Below are positions 32,057 to 40,335 of a stretch of DNA of 64,000 nt, piece by piece. The notes beneath the pieces are model-generated. The model saw nothing but the letters and a program-made list of their open reading frames with translations. It did no database searches and was not told where the DNA came from. Position 1 is the first letter of the stretch, and every line of letters begins with the position of its first letter. Source of the DNA: WLMZ01 sp038227995 (GTDB taxonomy: Bacteria; Actinomycetota; Acidimicrobiia; Acidimicrobiales; Ilumatobacteraceae); contig JBBRPP010000028.1 of NCBI GenBank assembly GCA_038227995.1, positions 1 to 64,000 of the forward strand. Direction: 5' to 3'. The translations under genes and the position numbers were made by a program.

Positions 32057-32904
32057 CATCGATCCCAACCGATCTGGGTGTGTTCACGCCCGCTCAACTC
32101 GACGAACTCCAGGCGTTCTTCGCCGAGCACGGCTTCGTGGTGTTGCGCGGCTTGTTCGACGAGGACTTCATGAACGCGATGGAGCTCGAATGTGTGACCG
32201 CGCAACACGGTCTGGTCGACGGATCGCTTCCGGCCAAGTACGGCACCACGATCCTCGTCGACGACAGCGACGGATCGAAGACGAGCCGGTTCGCCAACTA
32301 CGTGCTGTATGTCGAGGAGTTGAGCGCGACGGTGCGCGCCGCGATCGATCATCCGGTCTTGTTGGGGCTGATGCAGGCGTGGCTCGGTGCCGAGTGTTGG
32401 ACCGACCCGGAGCGCTTCGGCGTCGTCTACCAAGACGCTCGGCCCGGTCGCGAGAGCGGCTACACCCGCATCGGCTGGCACAGCGACTGGCAGAGCGGTC
32501 CGAACCTCGACGTCTGGCCGGCGGTCGCGTTCACGTTCCACGTCGATGCCACGTCGCCAGACAACGGATTCCTGCGCGTCGTCCCCGGCAGCCACAAGTG
32601 GTCGACTCCGGCACCGTACGAGAACGTCAACGGCGCGGTGGTCCCCGATGGTTCGAAGACTGCACTCGGCCACACCGACGAGCCGCCACCGTTCCCGATG
32701 CCGTTGCGCTTCGAGAAGGTGCCCGGTGAGATCGGTGTGTACTGCGAGCGAGGCGACATCATCTTCCACGACGCGTACCTCTGGCATTCGGCGGCGAGAG
32801 CCACGGCCGACGAGTCGACCCGCCGTCACGTTCGTGGCGGCTACTACGGCGGGGTGCGCAGCGACGCCCGCTACGACGAGTTCGTCAAGAACGCCGCCCG
32901 CTGA
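32053..32904 (+). CDS. Phytanoyl-CoA dioxygenase (PhyH) family oxygenase
   Basis: 283 residues; ATG 32053 overlaps the preceding stop. The Fe(II)/2-oxoglutarate site is visible: His143-x-Asp145 in GWHSDW and a distal His in LWHSAAR with a following Arg. The jelly-roll core includes FHVDATSPDNGFLRVVPGSH. Likely hydroxylates a small metabolite; coupled expression with the Rieske-family protein suggests a common pathway. Its 3' end overlaps the convergent LacI gene by 20 bases. Confidence 0.88.
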   Translation: MTSIPTDLGVFTPAQLDELQAFFAEHGFVVLRGLFDEDFMNAMELECVTAQHGLVDGSLPAKYGTTILVDDSDGSKTSRFANYVLYVEELSATVRAAIDHPVLLGLMQAWLGAECWTDPERFGVVYQDARPGRESGYTRIGWHSDWQSGPNLDVWPAVAFTFHVDATSPDNGFLRVVPGSHKWSTPAPYENVNGAVVPDGSKTALGHTDEPPPFPMPLRFEKVPGEIGVYCERGDIIFHDAYLWHSAARATADESTRRHVRGGYYGGVRSDARYDEFVKNAAR

Positions 32905-33961
32905 CCGGTGCCGCGCGGGCGGTGCTTTCGCGCACGACGAGCTCGGTGGGCAACAGCACATGGCGCGCCCGATTGGTGACGCCACGTTTCGACCGTTCGA
33001 TCGCTGTGGTCAGCGCAGCTGCGGCAGCGCGCCCTTTGGCCTCGACGTCCTGCCGCACGGTGGTCAGCGCGGGCCGCATCCGCTCCGCGAGTGGGTTGTC
33101 GTCGAAGCCGACGACCGACAGGTCCTGCGGCACGCGCAGCCCGCTGTCGATCGCAGCTCGCACCACACCCTGCGCGAGCGCGTCGCAGAAGCAGAGGATC
33201 GCGGTTGGTCGAGCGTCGCCGTCGAGCAGCAGACGCAGCGCGAGGTCGCCGGCGTCGGCGTCCATCCGCTCGGCGCCGATCACGGTCGGATGCACCCCTG
33301 CCTTGTCGAGTGCCTCCATCCAGCCGATCATCCGTTGCTTGGTGACGTGTCCGGCCGTGACGGCGAGCGGATCTGCGATCAGCCCCGGCAGGCCCATGTA
33401 GTTCCACGTCACGATCGCGATCCGACGATGTCCGAGATCGGTCAAGTGCTGCGCTGCAGCACGCGCTCCGCCGCGGTCGTCGATGTTGACGCTGGGGTGT
33501 CCGGGCTCGGGTTCGTGGTCGACGTAGACCAGGGGCAGCTTGCGCCGCAGCAGCCAGGCAATCGCCGGTGACGACGTGTCGCACGAGTAGACGAGCGCGC
33601 CGTCCATCGGCACATCGCGCGCCGGGATCATGTCGCCCTGCGCCGCCGACGAGAGCAACGTCAGCGCGAATCCTGTCGGCGCGAGTTCGTCGACGATCGA
33701 CCCGAGGAACGCCGTTGCGACCTCGTCGGCGAACGCGTACTTGAGCGAGTCGGTGAGCAAGACCCCGACGGCGCCGGTGGTACCGCGGGCGAGGGCGCGT
33801 GCTGACGGATCCGGACCGCTGTAGCCGAGCGCATCGGCCGCGGCGAGAATTCGCTCGCGCAGTTCGGACGACAACTGGTCCGGCCGCGAGAACGCGTTCG
33901 ACACCGTCATCCGGCTGACCCCGACGCGATCGGCGATCGTCTGCAGCGTCACGCGGGCCAT
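32885..33961 (-). CDS. LacI-family transcriptional regulator
   Basis: 358 residues. The N-terminal DNA-binding domain is classic (VTLQTIADRVGVSRMTVSNAF, hinge near 55), followed by a periplasmic-binding-protein-like ligand domain with VSNAF-, DLGHRRIA- and GFDDNPLA-type motifs. Probably senses a sugar or nucleoside. It converges on the PhyH gene; it may regulate the neighbouring catabolic genes, but no operator was identified. Confidence 0.9.
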   Translation of the reverse strand: MARVTLQTIADRVGVSRMTVSNAFSRPDQLSSELRERILAAADALGYSGPDPSARALARGTTGAVGVLLTDSLKYAFADEVATAFLGSIVDELAPTGFALTLLSSAAQGDMIPARDVPMDGALVYSCDTSSPAIAWLLRRKLPLVYVDHEPEPGHPSVNIDDRGGARAAAQHLTDLGHRRIAIVTWNYMGLPGLIADPLAVTAGHVTKQRMIGWMEALDKAGVHPTVIGAERMDADAGDLALRLLLDGDARPTAILCFCDALAQGVVRAAIDSGLRVPQDLSVVGFDDNPLAERMRPALTTVRQDVEAKGRAAAAALTTAIERSKRGVTNRARHVLLPTELVVRESTARAAPVSGRRS

Positions 33962-33989
33962 CCGTTCATTCTGGCCCGTCAGCGGGTGA

Positions 33990-34205
33990 TCAGACCGAGT
34001 GCGAGTAGCTCGGCGTGCACGCGGGTGCCGCGGCTGGCGACGTCCGCCTCGGCCGCTGGACCGGGAGGTGTGCCCAGCGGACGAAGCGGCGAATGCGCCG
34101 AGAGGGTTCGGTGTAGGGCTGAACCGGGGCGTCGGGGAAGGCTCTCCGGGCGAAGTCGGAATGGTTGTGGTTGGCGAGGTCGGCGAGCACGAACATCGGT
34201 GACAT
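33990..34205 (-). CDS. Small hypothetical protein
   Basis: 71 residues from ATG 34205, with AAAGGA upstream. N-terminal half MFVLADLANHNHSDFARRAF looks helical; the second half is Arg/Pro-rich. I do not recognise it, though short proteins of this kind often sit next to regulators in actinobacteria. Upstream (34206-34260) lies an AT-richer stretch with the inverted repeat TACAGT/ACTGTA separated by 10 bases, which could be an operator. Support is the start region only. Confidence 0.4.
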   Translation of the reverse strand: MSPMFVLADLANHNHSDFARRAFPDAPVQPYTEPSRRIRRFVRWAHLPVQRPRRTSPAAAPACTPSYSHSV

Positions 34206-34376
34206 GATCTCTGTCCTTTCGGTTTCTATACCGCTACAGTACGATGGCTGACTGTACCGGTCAAGTAATTTTCTCGTGACTGCGGACACACGCCCGGTAC
34301 GCGTCGAGCAACGCTTCGAGCAACGCATCGGGCCCAGCGGCGACATCGCTATTGTGACGGCGACGAAGGAGCACCC

Positions 34377-34934
34377 ATGGCGAAGCTGATCGACGCGTCG
34401 AACCTGTCACTCGACGGCTTCACCGAGGACGAACGTGGCGCGTTCGACTGGTCTCCACCGGACGATGAGGTCTTCGCGTTCATCACCACACTGATGCGAT
34501 CCGCAGGCACGTATCTCTACGGACGACGCATGTACGAGACACTGGCCGTTTGGGAGACAGACCCCACGCTGGCGTCACGGTCGGACCTCACGGCCGACTA
34601 CGCCCGCGCCTGGCAGGCAGCGGACAAGGTCGTCTATTCGTCGACCCTCGAGGCGCCGCTCACGACGAACACTCGGCTCGAACGGCACTTCGACCCCAGC
34701 GTCGTCCACGATTTGAAGGCCGCTTCGAGTCGGGACCTGTTGATCGGCGGCCCGACCCTCGCAGCACAGGCTCTGGTCGCCGGGCTGGTCGATGAGCTCG
34801 CCCTGTTCGTCTGGCCAATCGTTCTCGGTGGCCGCAAACGCGCACTGCCCAGCGGCTTGCGCGCCGATCTCGAACTCATCGACGAACACCGATTCGGCAA
34901 CGGCGTCGTCCACCTGCGCTACCGCGTCCGGTAG
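34377..34934 (+). CDS. Dihydrofolate reductase / RibD C-terminal family protein
   Basis: 185 residues, ATG 34377 after GAAGGA. Family features: LIDASNLSLDGF at the start, GRRMYETL around residue 50, LLIGGPTLAAQAL and DELALFVWPIVLGGRKR near the end. These proteins share the DHFR/RibD reductase fold and use NAD(P)H; substrates are mostly unknown and the true folate enzyme is usually another gene. Monocistronic. Confidence 0.85.
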   Translation: MAKLIDASNLSLDGFTEDERGAFDWSPPDDEVFAFITTLMRSAGTYLYGRRMYETLAVWETDPTLASRSDLTADYARAWQAADKVVYSSTLEAPLTTNTRLERHFDPSVVHDLKAASSRDLLIGGPTLAAQALVAGLVDELALFVWPIVLGGRKRALPSGLRADLELIDEHRFGNGVVHLRYRVR

Positions 34935-35135
34935 GCATATTCGGCTGTTGGTCGGCGCGGGCGTTGCGCTTGCCTCGGCTATCAAGGATGGTGTTGTCGG
35001 GCGCGTTGGAGGTGGTTCCATCCGCCACCGGGCCAGGCCCATCAATGGTTCCGAAATTGACGAACTGCGAATGAGTTATTCTCGCTGATCGCCCGGCGGC
35101 AGCCAGGTGAATGCACCAAACGGGAGGGACGGCGC

Positions 35136-37484
35136 GTGATCCGAGACACCGTTCAAGGTCTTGCAGTGAAGGCCAAGCTGAAGGCTGCCCCCGCTCCCGC
35201 GAAGAAGACGCCACCCTCCGTGCCGGCGGTCGTCACGGCGCGCATCTTGCTCTACCTCGCGGTGCTGGTCGGGCTCAGCATCACTCGCGGACGCCTGCAT
35301 CAGAGGTGGACGTTCGTCCTCGTACTCGCGTTCATCGTCGCCACGTTGGTGGTGGACTCGAAGTGGTCGATGGGTGTCATCGGTGAGAACAAGGGGGCGA
35401 AGCTCACGTGGCGCATCGTCCTCACGCCACTCGCGATCACCGCTGTCGGCGTCGTCGTCGCTACGACGTCGAGCACACTGGGAGGTGCTGCGCCGAATGG
35501 GGCCCTCGGCCCGTCCACGTTCTTGCTCATCGGAGTGTTCGTGATGTTCCTCGGGTTCGGGATGCTCGTCGACGCGTTGCGGACCCAGCCCTTCGCACCG
35601 ATGGTCATCACCGTGGTCGCAGCCGTGTTCCTCCTCGTCGTCGGCTTCCAGTCGTTCCGGTTCGGGGGCGGCGACCACGCGATCCTCTTCGCTGTCGGAT
35701 TCATCCTCACTCCCATCGCCGTCGGGTTGGTGTCGGAGTGGCTGCTCGAGATGGCCGAGCCGGTCGAGGCGACGCACGATGGAACGGACGAGGCGGTCAG
35801 GGCGGATGCAGGCGCAGCGAAGCAACCCCCGTGCTGCTGCCCCTGCCCTCCGAAGGTCGAGCCGCCGAAGGGACCGCTGCTCCACCGCGCGTGGGACTGG
35901 GTGAGCAGCACGATGAAACGCGGCTCTCTGTTGGCACGGAGCTTCTTCAGAGACGGGTCGTCGAGGGCCGCCAGTGTCGTCGTCCTCGTCCTCGCCTTCC
36001 TCGCGGTCGTCTGGTTGGAGCAGGTCACACCGCTCACGGTTCTGAGGGCCTCGATCGTGGTGATCTGCTTCACGGCCCTGCTCTTCCTCGTCGTGTCGCG
36101 CAGCAACCTGGACACCACGGTGGTCGCCGTCGTCGTCGCGATCTCGTGGGCGTCCAGTGCGTCGGCCGCTCACGTCAAGGACAACCCGACGCTGTTGCTG
36201 GCGACTCCTGCCACGACGTTCAACCAGACCAACCCTGCACAGGACGACGCGTTCGTCTCGATCGGCGACTCGTACATGTCCGGCGAAGGCGCGTCCACCT
36301 TCTACTCGGGCACAAACGACCGCGGGCAGAACGAGTGCCACCGCGCCCCCACTGCGTACACCGTCACCCTCAGCGAGAACACGGGGGACGCCCTCCCGCA
36401 CCACGCGATCTTCCTCGCGTGCTCGGGAGCCGTCGTCGACAACTTCGACACCAAGCCGCAGTACCCCAACGAGCCGCCCCCGGCGCCGAGTGCCCTGCAA
36501 GCGGACGGCCAATACGCCCATGGCCTCGTGCAGCTCGCACAGTTGAAGGCGATCCGCGATCAGCTCCATCCCAACATCACGCTCGCGTTCGTCAGCATCG
36601 GTGGTAACGATGCCGGCTTCAGCGACCTCGCCAAGCTGTGCATCGGGCCCGGCGACTGCAGCACGATCGCCCAGCCGTTCTTCGCTGCGGTCACGAGTGA
36701 CGCGACCGACGGACTCTCCCGCAGGCTCGACCGGGCTTATCACGAGATCGGTGCCGCGCTCAGCGGCATCCGGACCATCGTCGTCCCCTACCCCGTTCCC
36801 ATCGACGACACGCCGAAATGCTCGTTCTCGGAGCTGACGCTCAACGAGCGAGTGTTCCTCAAAGGCTTCACCGAGCAGCTCGACGCCGTCATCACGCGAG
36901 AGGCTCTCAACGCCGGGTTCGAGGTCGCGCCGACCCAGACGACATTCCTCGACAGCAAGCGCGCGCTGTGCGACACCGGCAACCCCAACACACTGGACGC
37001 CAACTGGCTCACTGCGAATCCCACCGACGGCGCGATGGCCCAACTGATCAACCCGTCGAGCTGGATCCACGACACGTTCCATCCGAACGCGCGGGGCCAT
37101 CAGGATCTCGCCGCGACGCTGGCGAAGTACCTCACGACGACACCGGCGCAGAACAACCCCAAGAGCATCCGCACACTCGCGCAAGTGATGTGCCCGACCG
37201 TGACTCACAAAGACGCGACGACGTGCACGACCGCGGCGTCGACCACGTGGAGAGACCTCTCGAGTTCGAGGTGCGTCGCGAAGGCAAACGCAACGACGAC
37301 GTTCGATCCGAAGAACTGCACATATCCGTTCTTGCTCGACCGGGTTTACCACGCGGTGTTGGGTTCGGGCGGAGCCCTCGCCATGCTCTGGCTCCTCGTC
37401 GCGTGGGCGGCGCTGCTCGTCCTCGTCGCCTGGTATCGCAAGGACCACACGCCACCGGAGATCGCGGCAGCCCCACCGAACTGA
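35136..37484 (+). CDS. Polytopic membrane SGNH/GDSL hydrolase
   Basis: 782 residues, GTG 35136 after GGGAGGG. The N-terminal 350 residues form several membrane helices in two blocks separated by a cytoplasmic loop with the Cys-rich motif CCCPCP (about 231-236). An SGNH hydrolase domain follows: GDSYMSGEGAS (block I, about 375), GGNDAGF (block III, about 488) and DTFHPNARGH (block V, about 645), so the Ser, Asn and Asp/His residues are all present. A last membrane helix lies near the C terminus. It probably acts outside the membrane on lipids, acylated sugars or cell-wall esters. Fusion to a multi-pass domain is unusual for secreted GDSL enzymes. Confidence 0.85.
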   Translation: MIRDTVQGLAVKAKLKAAPAPAKKTPPSVPAVVTARILLYLAVLVGLSITRGRLHQRWTFVLVLAFIVATLVVDSKWSMGVIGENKGAKLTWRIVLTPLAITAVGVVVATTSSTLGGAAPNGALGPSTFLLIGVFVMFLGFGMLVDALRTQPFAPMVITVVAAVFLLVVGFQSFRFGGGDHAILFAVGFILTPIAVGLVSEWLLEMAEPVEATHDGTDEAVRADAGAAKQPPCCCPCPPKVEPPKGPLLHRAWDWVSSTMKRGSLLARSFFRDGSSRAASVVVLVLAFLAVVWLEQVTPLTVLRASIVVICFTALLFLVVSRSNLDTTVVAVVVAISWASSASAAHVKDNPTLLLATPATTFNQTNPAQDDAFVSIGDSYMSGEGASTFYSGTNDRGQNECHRAPTAYTVTLSENTGDALPHHAIFLACSGAVVDNFDTKPQYPNEPPPAPSALQADGQYAHGLVQLAQLKAIRDQLHPNITLAFVSIGGNDAGFSDLAKLCIGPGDCSTIAQPFFAAVTSDATDGLSRRLDRAYHEIGAALSGIRTIVVPYPVPIDDTPKCSFSELTLNERVFLKGFTEQLDAVITREALNAGFEVAPTQTTFLDSKRALCDTGNPNTLDANWLTANPTDGAMAQLINPSSWIHDTFHPNARGHQDLAATLAKYLTTTPAQNNPKSIRTLAQVMCPTVTHKDATTCTTAASTTWRDLSSSRCVAKANATTTFDPKNCTYPFLLDRVYHAVLGSGGALAMLWLLVAWAALLVLVAWYRKDHTPPEIAAAPPN

Positions 37485-37492
37485 GGTCAGAG

Positions 37493-37809
37493 ATCGGGCC
37501 GCACGATGAAGGATCTGGATTGGGGCTCGTCAACCGGACAACATGCTGATCTGGACGTGGTGGGCGAGGCGGCACACGATGATGTCCGGGCCAGCGTCCA
37601 GGCCTTGTGTCGTGAGTCGTCACCGGAGATCGAGGACGGCGTCAATAGTTGTTGCCGAACGCGTTGTCACCCCCGGCTCGGTAGAGGGCAACGAGCTTGG
37701 AGACCCAACCCTCAGAGACTCGGTAGTCGCGTCCGACCTGGGCCTGGGCCTGGGCCTGGGCCTGGGAGCGACCCTCGACAAGAACAGCAGTGATGATCAA
37801 CGTAGTCAC
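37493..37809 (-). pseudogene. Degenerate IS481-family transposase remnant
   Basis: From GTG 37809 the minus strand encodes an IS481-like N-terminal helix-turn-helix (ITAVLVEGRSQ, then RVSEGWVSKLVALYRAGGDNAF), interrupted by a QAQAQAQAQ insertion and ending in a stop at 37642. Continuing in other frames, the next conserved part can be followed as DAVLDLR-stop-RLTTQGLDAG, PDIIVCRLAHH and PQSRSFIVRP, matching the family order but with at least two frameshifts and two stops. No catalytic domain remains. It is a non-functional fossil. Confidence 0.7.
37741..37764. repeat. Hexanucleotide tandem repeat (GGCCTG x4)
   Basis: Four perfect GGCCTG units expand the Ser-Gln-Ala segment of the IS481 remnant to alternating Gln-Ala. 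A simple slippage product in decaying DNA. Confidence 0.9.
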
Positions 37810-38331
37810 CGAGGGCTCCCGTGAGGGGCCATGTGCGCCCGGAACTCCTCGTGATCCAGAACGAGCTTCGACATGAAACAGCTTCGCGCCCTTCCATGTT
37901 CTCCCATGTCGAATTCCACCACTCCGACAAACGGTGACCCCCGCCGTGGCAGCGCCAAAGCCCGTCGCCGCCTCCCGTGCGATCTCATCACCGAGCGCCG
38001 ATGCGCCGATCTGTGCTTCTGGGGCGAGCACTCCAGTGTGTCGTTCTGCTTGCACGTTCTGTGCGTGGTCACGGAGCGGAGGTTCGAACGACCGTGCCGG
38101 ATGGGCATAGCTCTTGCCGTCGGGCGCCACTCTGGCTGTAGACGGTCATCACGTTTACCGAACTCGCGGACAGCTCCGACAGAACAGTACTGATGGCGCG
38201 GATGCGTTTCCGCTGCCACGTGGGCCGATCCAGTGGAAGGTGACCACCCGATCCGATGCGCCGACATGGCGTGGCGGTCACATCTTCGTCGTTCTGTATC
38301 GTGCGTTCGGCCGCCCCGACGAGTTGCGCGA
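37810..38331. other. 522-base stretch without a supportable gene
   Basis: Short open frames exist on both strands, but none has a convincing start, ribosome-binding site or recognisable protein. It lies between the IS481 remnant and a DUF1801 gene and is probably decayed DNA left by the insertion. Confidence 0.45.
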
Positions 38332-38763
38332 TCACGTGAGGTCGGAAGCTTCGAGCCCGTCGCGGACCGCGGCCTCGAGCAGTATCATGTCGATGTCGGC
38401 GAGCTGCTTGAACTTGATGCAGTAGCCGGTCACCTTCGCCTTGCCGATGCCGGGACCGTAGGTGCGCGCGAGATAGGTCTTGTCATCGAGCCCGATGATG
38501 TAGACAGAGATCCCTGTCGTGTTTGCGCTGAGGCCGACTCGGTAGAACTCTCGGGAGTCGCCGTTTGCGTGACGCATCTTGCGTTCGCCGTAGCCAATGT
38601 TGGCGTTCGAGACAGTCTTCCCCTGTGCATCGGTGCCGTCGAGGAACCACAACCTGCAGCCTGGCGATGCGGCGAGCAGGAAACGATGCAAGGCAAGCAG
38701 ATCGGCGCGCTTTCGTTCGGGTTGGCTGTCGATGTACGCGTCGATTCGGTCGGCAACGTTCAT
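38332..38763 (-). CDS. DUF1801-family protein
   Basis: 143 residues from ATG 38763. N-terminal pattern VADRIDAYIDSQPERKRADLLALHRFLLAASPG is that of DUF1801 (YdhG-like) proteins, with a central FYRVGLSANTTGISVYI segment and a YGPGIGKAKVTGYCIKFK end. Function in this family is not established. It follows the START-domain gene on the same strand with a 26-base gap, so co-transcription is likely. Confidence 0.75.
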   Translation of the reverse strand: MNVADRIDAYIDSQPERKRADLLALHRFLLAASPGCRLWFLDGTDAQGKTVSNANIGYGERKMRHANGDSREFYRVGLSANTTGISVYIIGLDDKTYLARTYGPGIGKAKVTGYCIKFKQLADIDMILLEAAVRDGLEASDLT

Positions 38764-38789
38764 GACGGTGGGTGTCCGCCGGTCATGCG

Positions 38790-39266
38790 CTACGCGGAGA
38801 CCAGGCCGGCGAGGTGCTCGAGCGAGCGTTCGAGGTGGTCCACGCCGAAGATCGGAAACTGGAAGTTCTGGCGGGCCTGCGCCGTCGCTGCCGACCAGTC
38901 GTAGGTCAGTGTCACAGTGGTTTGCGACAGGCCGGCGGGCACCAGGTCGTAGCGCCAGACCCATCCGCCGAACTCGAGCCTGCCGGTCTCATCGGCTTCG
39001 AACCCGGGTTTCCACGCAATCGCTTTCGGTGCGTCGAGGACCACGACCTCGTTGACGATCTCGTAGTCCTTGTTCGGATGGCCCTCGTGGTACATGGCCA
39101 TCTTGAACGTCTGACCGACCTCAGTCAGGCGAGCTGGATCTTGGGCCTCACGGACCCATCCGGTGCCATCGATCGCCTGGTGGGTGGAGGGGTCTGCGAG
39201 CACACCGAAAACGGTGTCAGGCGTTGCGTCGATCGTGATCGTGGAGGAGAGCTGTTCGAGTTCCAT
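38790..39266 (-). CDS. SRPBCC (START-like) domain protein
   Basis: 158 residues from ATG 39266; a GTG/ATG-type start at 39299 would add 11 residues. It opens with SSTITIDATPDTVFGVLADP, the usual first strand and helix of the SRPBCC fold, and ends with a long C-terminal helix (FGVDHLERSLEHLAGLV). Such proteins bind a hydrophobic ligand in a cavity (polyketide cyclase/dehydrase-like). No catalytic residues can be assigned. Confidence 0.8.
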   Translation of the reverse strand: MELEQLSSTITIDATPDTVFGVLADPSTHQAIDGTGWVREAQDPARLTEVGQTFKMAMYHEGHPNKDYEIVNEVVVLDAPKAIAWKPGFEADETGRLEFGGWVWRYDLVPAGLSQTTVTLTYDWSAATAQARQNFQFPIFGVDHLERSLEHLAGLVSA

Positions 39267-39510
39267 GAACTGCAGACGATGACCCACGCCCGAACTCATC
39301 GCACCCCACGCAACACGGCCAAGAACTCGACCTCATTGCACTTGTGGCGTGGTCGCCGAGCACGTGCTGAGGCTCGACGCCACCACCTGGGCAGCCGCGG
39401 ATGCGCCGATCGGGGCGGGTCCGGCGAAGTGTCCAGCGACTTTCAGTGCGCCACAATCGTGACGTTCGCGTTGTTGCTCACACGTACCGTGACCGGGGTG
39501 GACGCGTATG

Positions 39511-39539
39511 TCATATGTCGTCAGATCGACGACATATGA
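39511..39539. promoter_or_regulatory. 12-bp inverted repeat, copy A of an ATGTCG-N9-CGACAT site
   Basis: TCATATGTCGTC and GACGACATATGA are perfect inverted repeats around AGATC. The core is ATGTCG at 39515-39520 and CGACAT at 39530-39535, spaced by 9 bases. No T-run follows, so an operator is more likely than a terminator. Confidence 0.6.
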
Positions 39540-39641
39540 CTCACAGTTGTCGCCGCGGGCACCCCCCAGCCGCTCACAGAGCCGGCGTTCCGGCGCCACG
39601 CGCGTGGGTCGATGAACCGACGGTGGAGAGACGCAGGTACG

Positions 39642-39666
39642 AAATGTCGGGCTCTGGCCGACATTT
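39642..39666. promoter_or_regulatory. 9-bp inverted repeat, copy B of an ATGTCG-N9-CGACAT site
   Basis: AAATGTCGG and CCGACATTT flank GCTCTGG. The core half-sites ATGTCG (39644-39649) and CGACAT (39659-39664) again have a 9-base spacing, identical to copy A 129 bp away. Confidence 0.6.
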
Positions 39667-39834
39667 GGTGACAGCGTGACGAGGACGGGCGCAGAACACG
39701 CGCGCCTCACCCCTACGGAGGGTCCGGATCACCCGTGTATTCGGCGATCTGCACGGTTCGGCTGAGGCGAGACGCCCGGTTGTGGTGGCTGACTTCTGGA
39801 CGCCTGCGGTTCGTCGGCGTGCGAGGATCTGGAC

Positions 39835-40335
39835 ATGACGAAGTTGATCGAACAGGACATCGGGTTCGCCGACACCGCGCCGTGGATTCTCGACTTCGAG
39901 GGCGTCGTGACCGCGACGCCGGCCGAGGTGTGGGCAGCGTTCATCGACAACCAGAGTTGGACGAAGTGGTTCAAGAACTGCCGCAGCTGCGTGGCGACCA
40001 GCGCGACCTTCGACGGCGTCGGCGCGACGCGTGCCATCTCGGTCAACGGCCTGCGCGTGGACGAGCGCTTCATCGGTTGGGAGCCCGAGCGGCTGTGGGC
40101 TTTCACCGCAACCGCGATGCGCATGCCGTTCACCACGTCGCTGGTCGAGCGGGTGCAGTTCACCGATCTGGCCGACGGCACGACGAAGATCGACTACCGC
40201 ATGGCCATGGCACCGAAGCGGTGGGCCGGCCCGTTGCGCAAGGTCATCGCCAGTCAAGCGACGAAGGCGTTCGCGCAGAGCTTCCGCGACCTCGATGCGT
40301 ACCTGGCGACTACACGTCGATCTGCTCCAGCTTGA
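39835..40335 (+). CDS. SRPBCC domain protein
   Basis: 166 residues from ATG 39835 with GAGGA nearby. Residues 20-60 (DFEGVVTATPAEVWAAFIDN) and the C-terminal helix (LRKVIASQATKAFAQSFRDL) fit the START-like ligand-binding fold. It is not closely similar to the neighbour at 38790. The last 26 bases overlap the convergent 2OG oxygenase gene. Ligand unknown. Confidence 0.8.
   Translation: MTKLIEQDIGFADTAPWILDFEGVVTATPAEVWAAFIDNQSWTKWFKNCRSCVATSATFDGVGATRAISVNGLRVDERFIGWEPERLWAFTATAMRMPFTTSLVERVQFTDLADGTTKIDYRMAMAPKRWAGPLRKVIASQATKAFAQSFRDLDAYLATTRRSAPA

Larger units (their letters stand above)
39267..39834. other. 568-base gap with two matching palindromes
   Basis: Separates divergent SRPBCC genes. 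No open frame here has coding support. It contains two inverted repeats sharing the same core, listed separately, so it is probably a control region. Confidence 0.5.

Noticed and set aside
35076..37448. Long open frame (790 codons) antisense to the SGNH hydrolase
   Set aside because: Composition is Arg/Asp-rich without domains and it lies entirely opposite a gene with clear catalytic motifs.
37810..38331. Several short open frames on both strands
   Set aside because: No ribosome-binding sites, no recognisable motifs, and low-complexity or Arg/Ser-rich translations.
39333..39710. Minus-strand open frame across the twin palindromes
   Set aside because: No family similarity, composition typical of a shadow, and it would cover two apparent operators.
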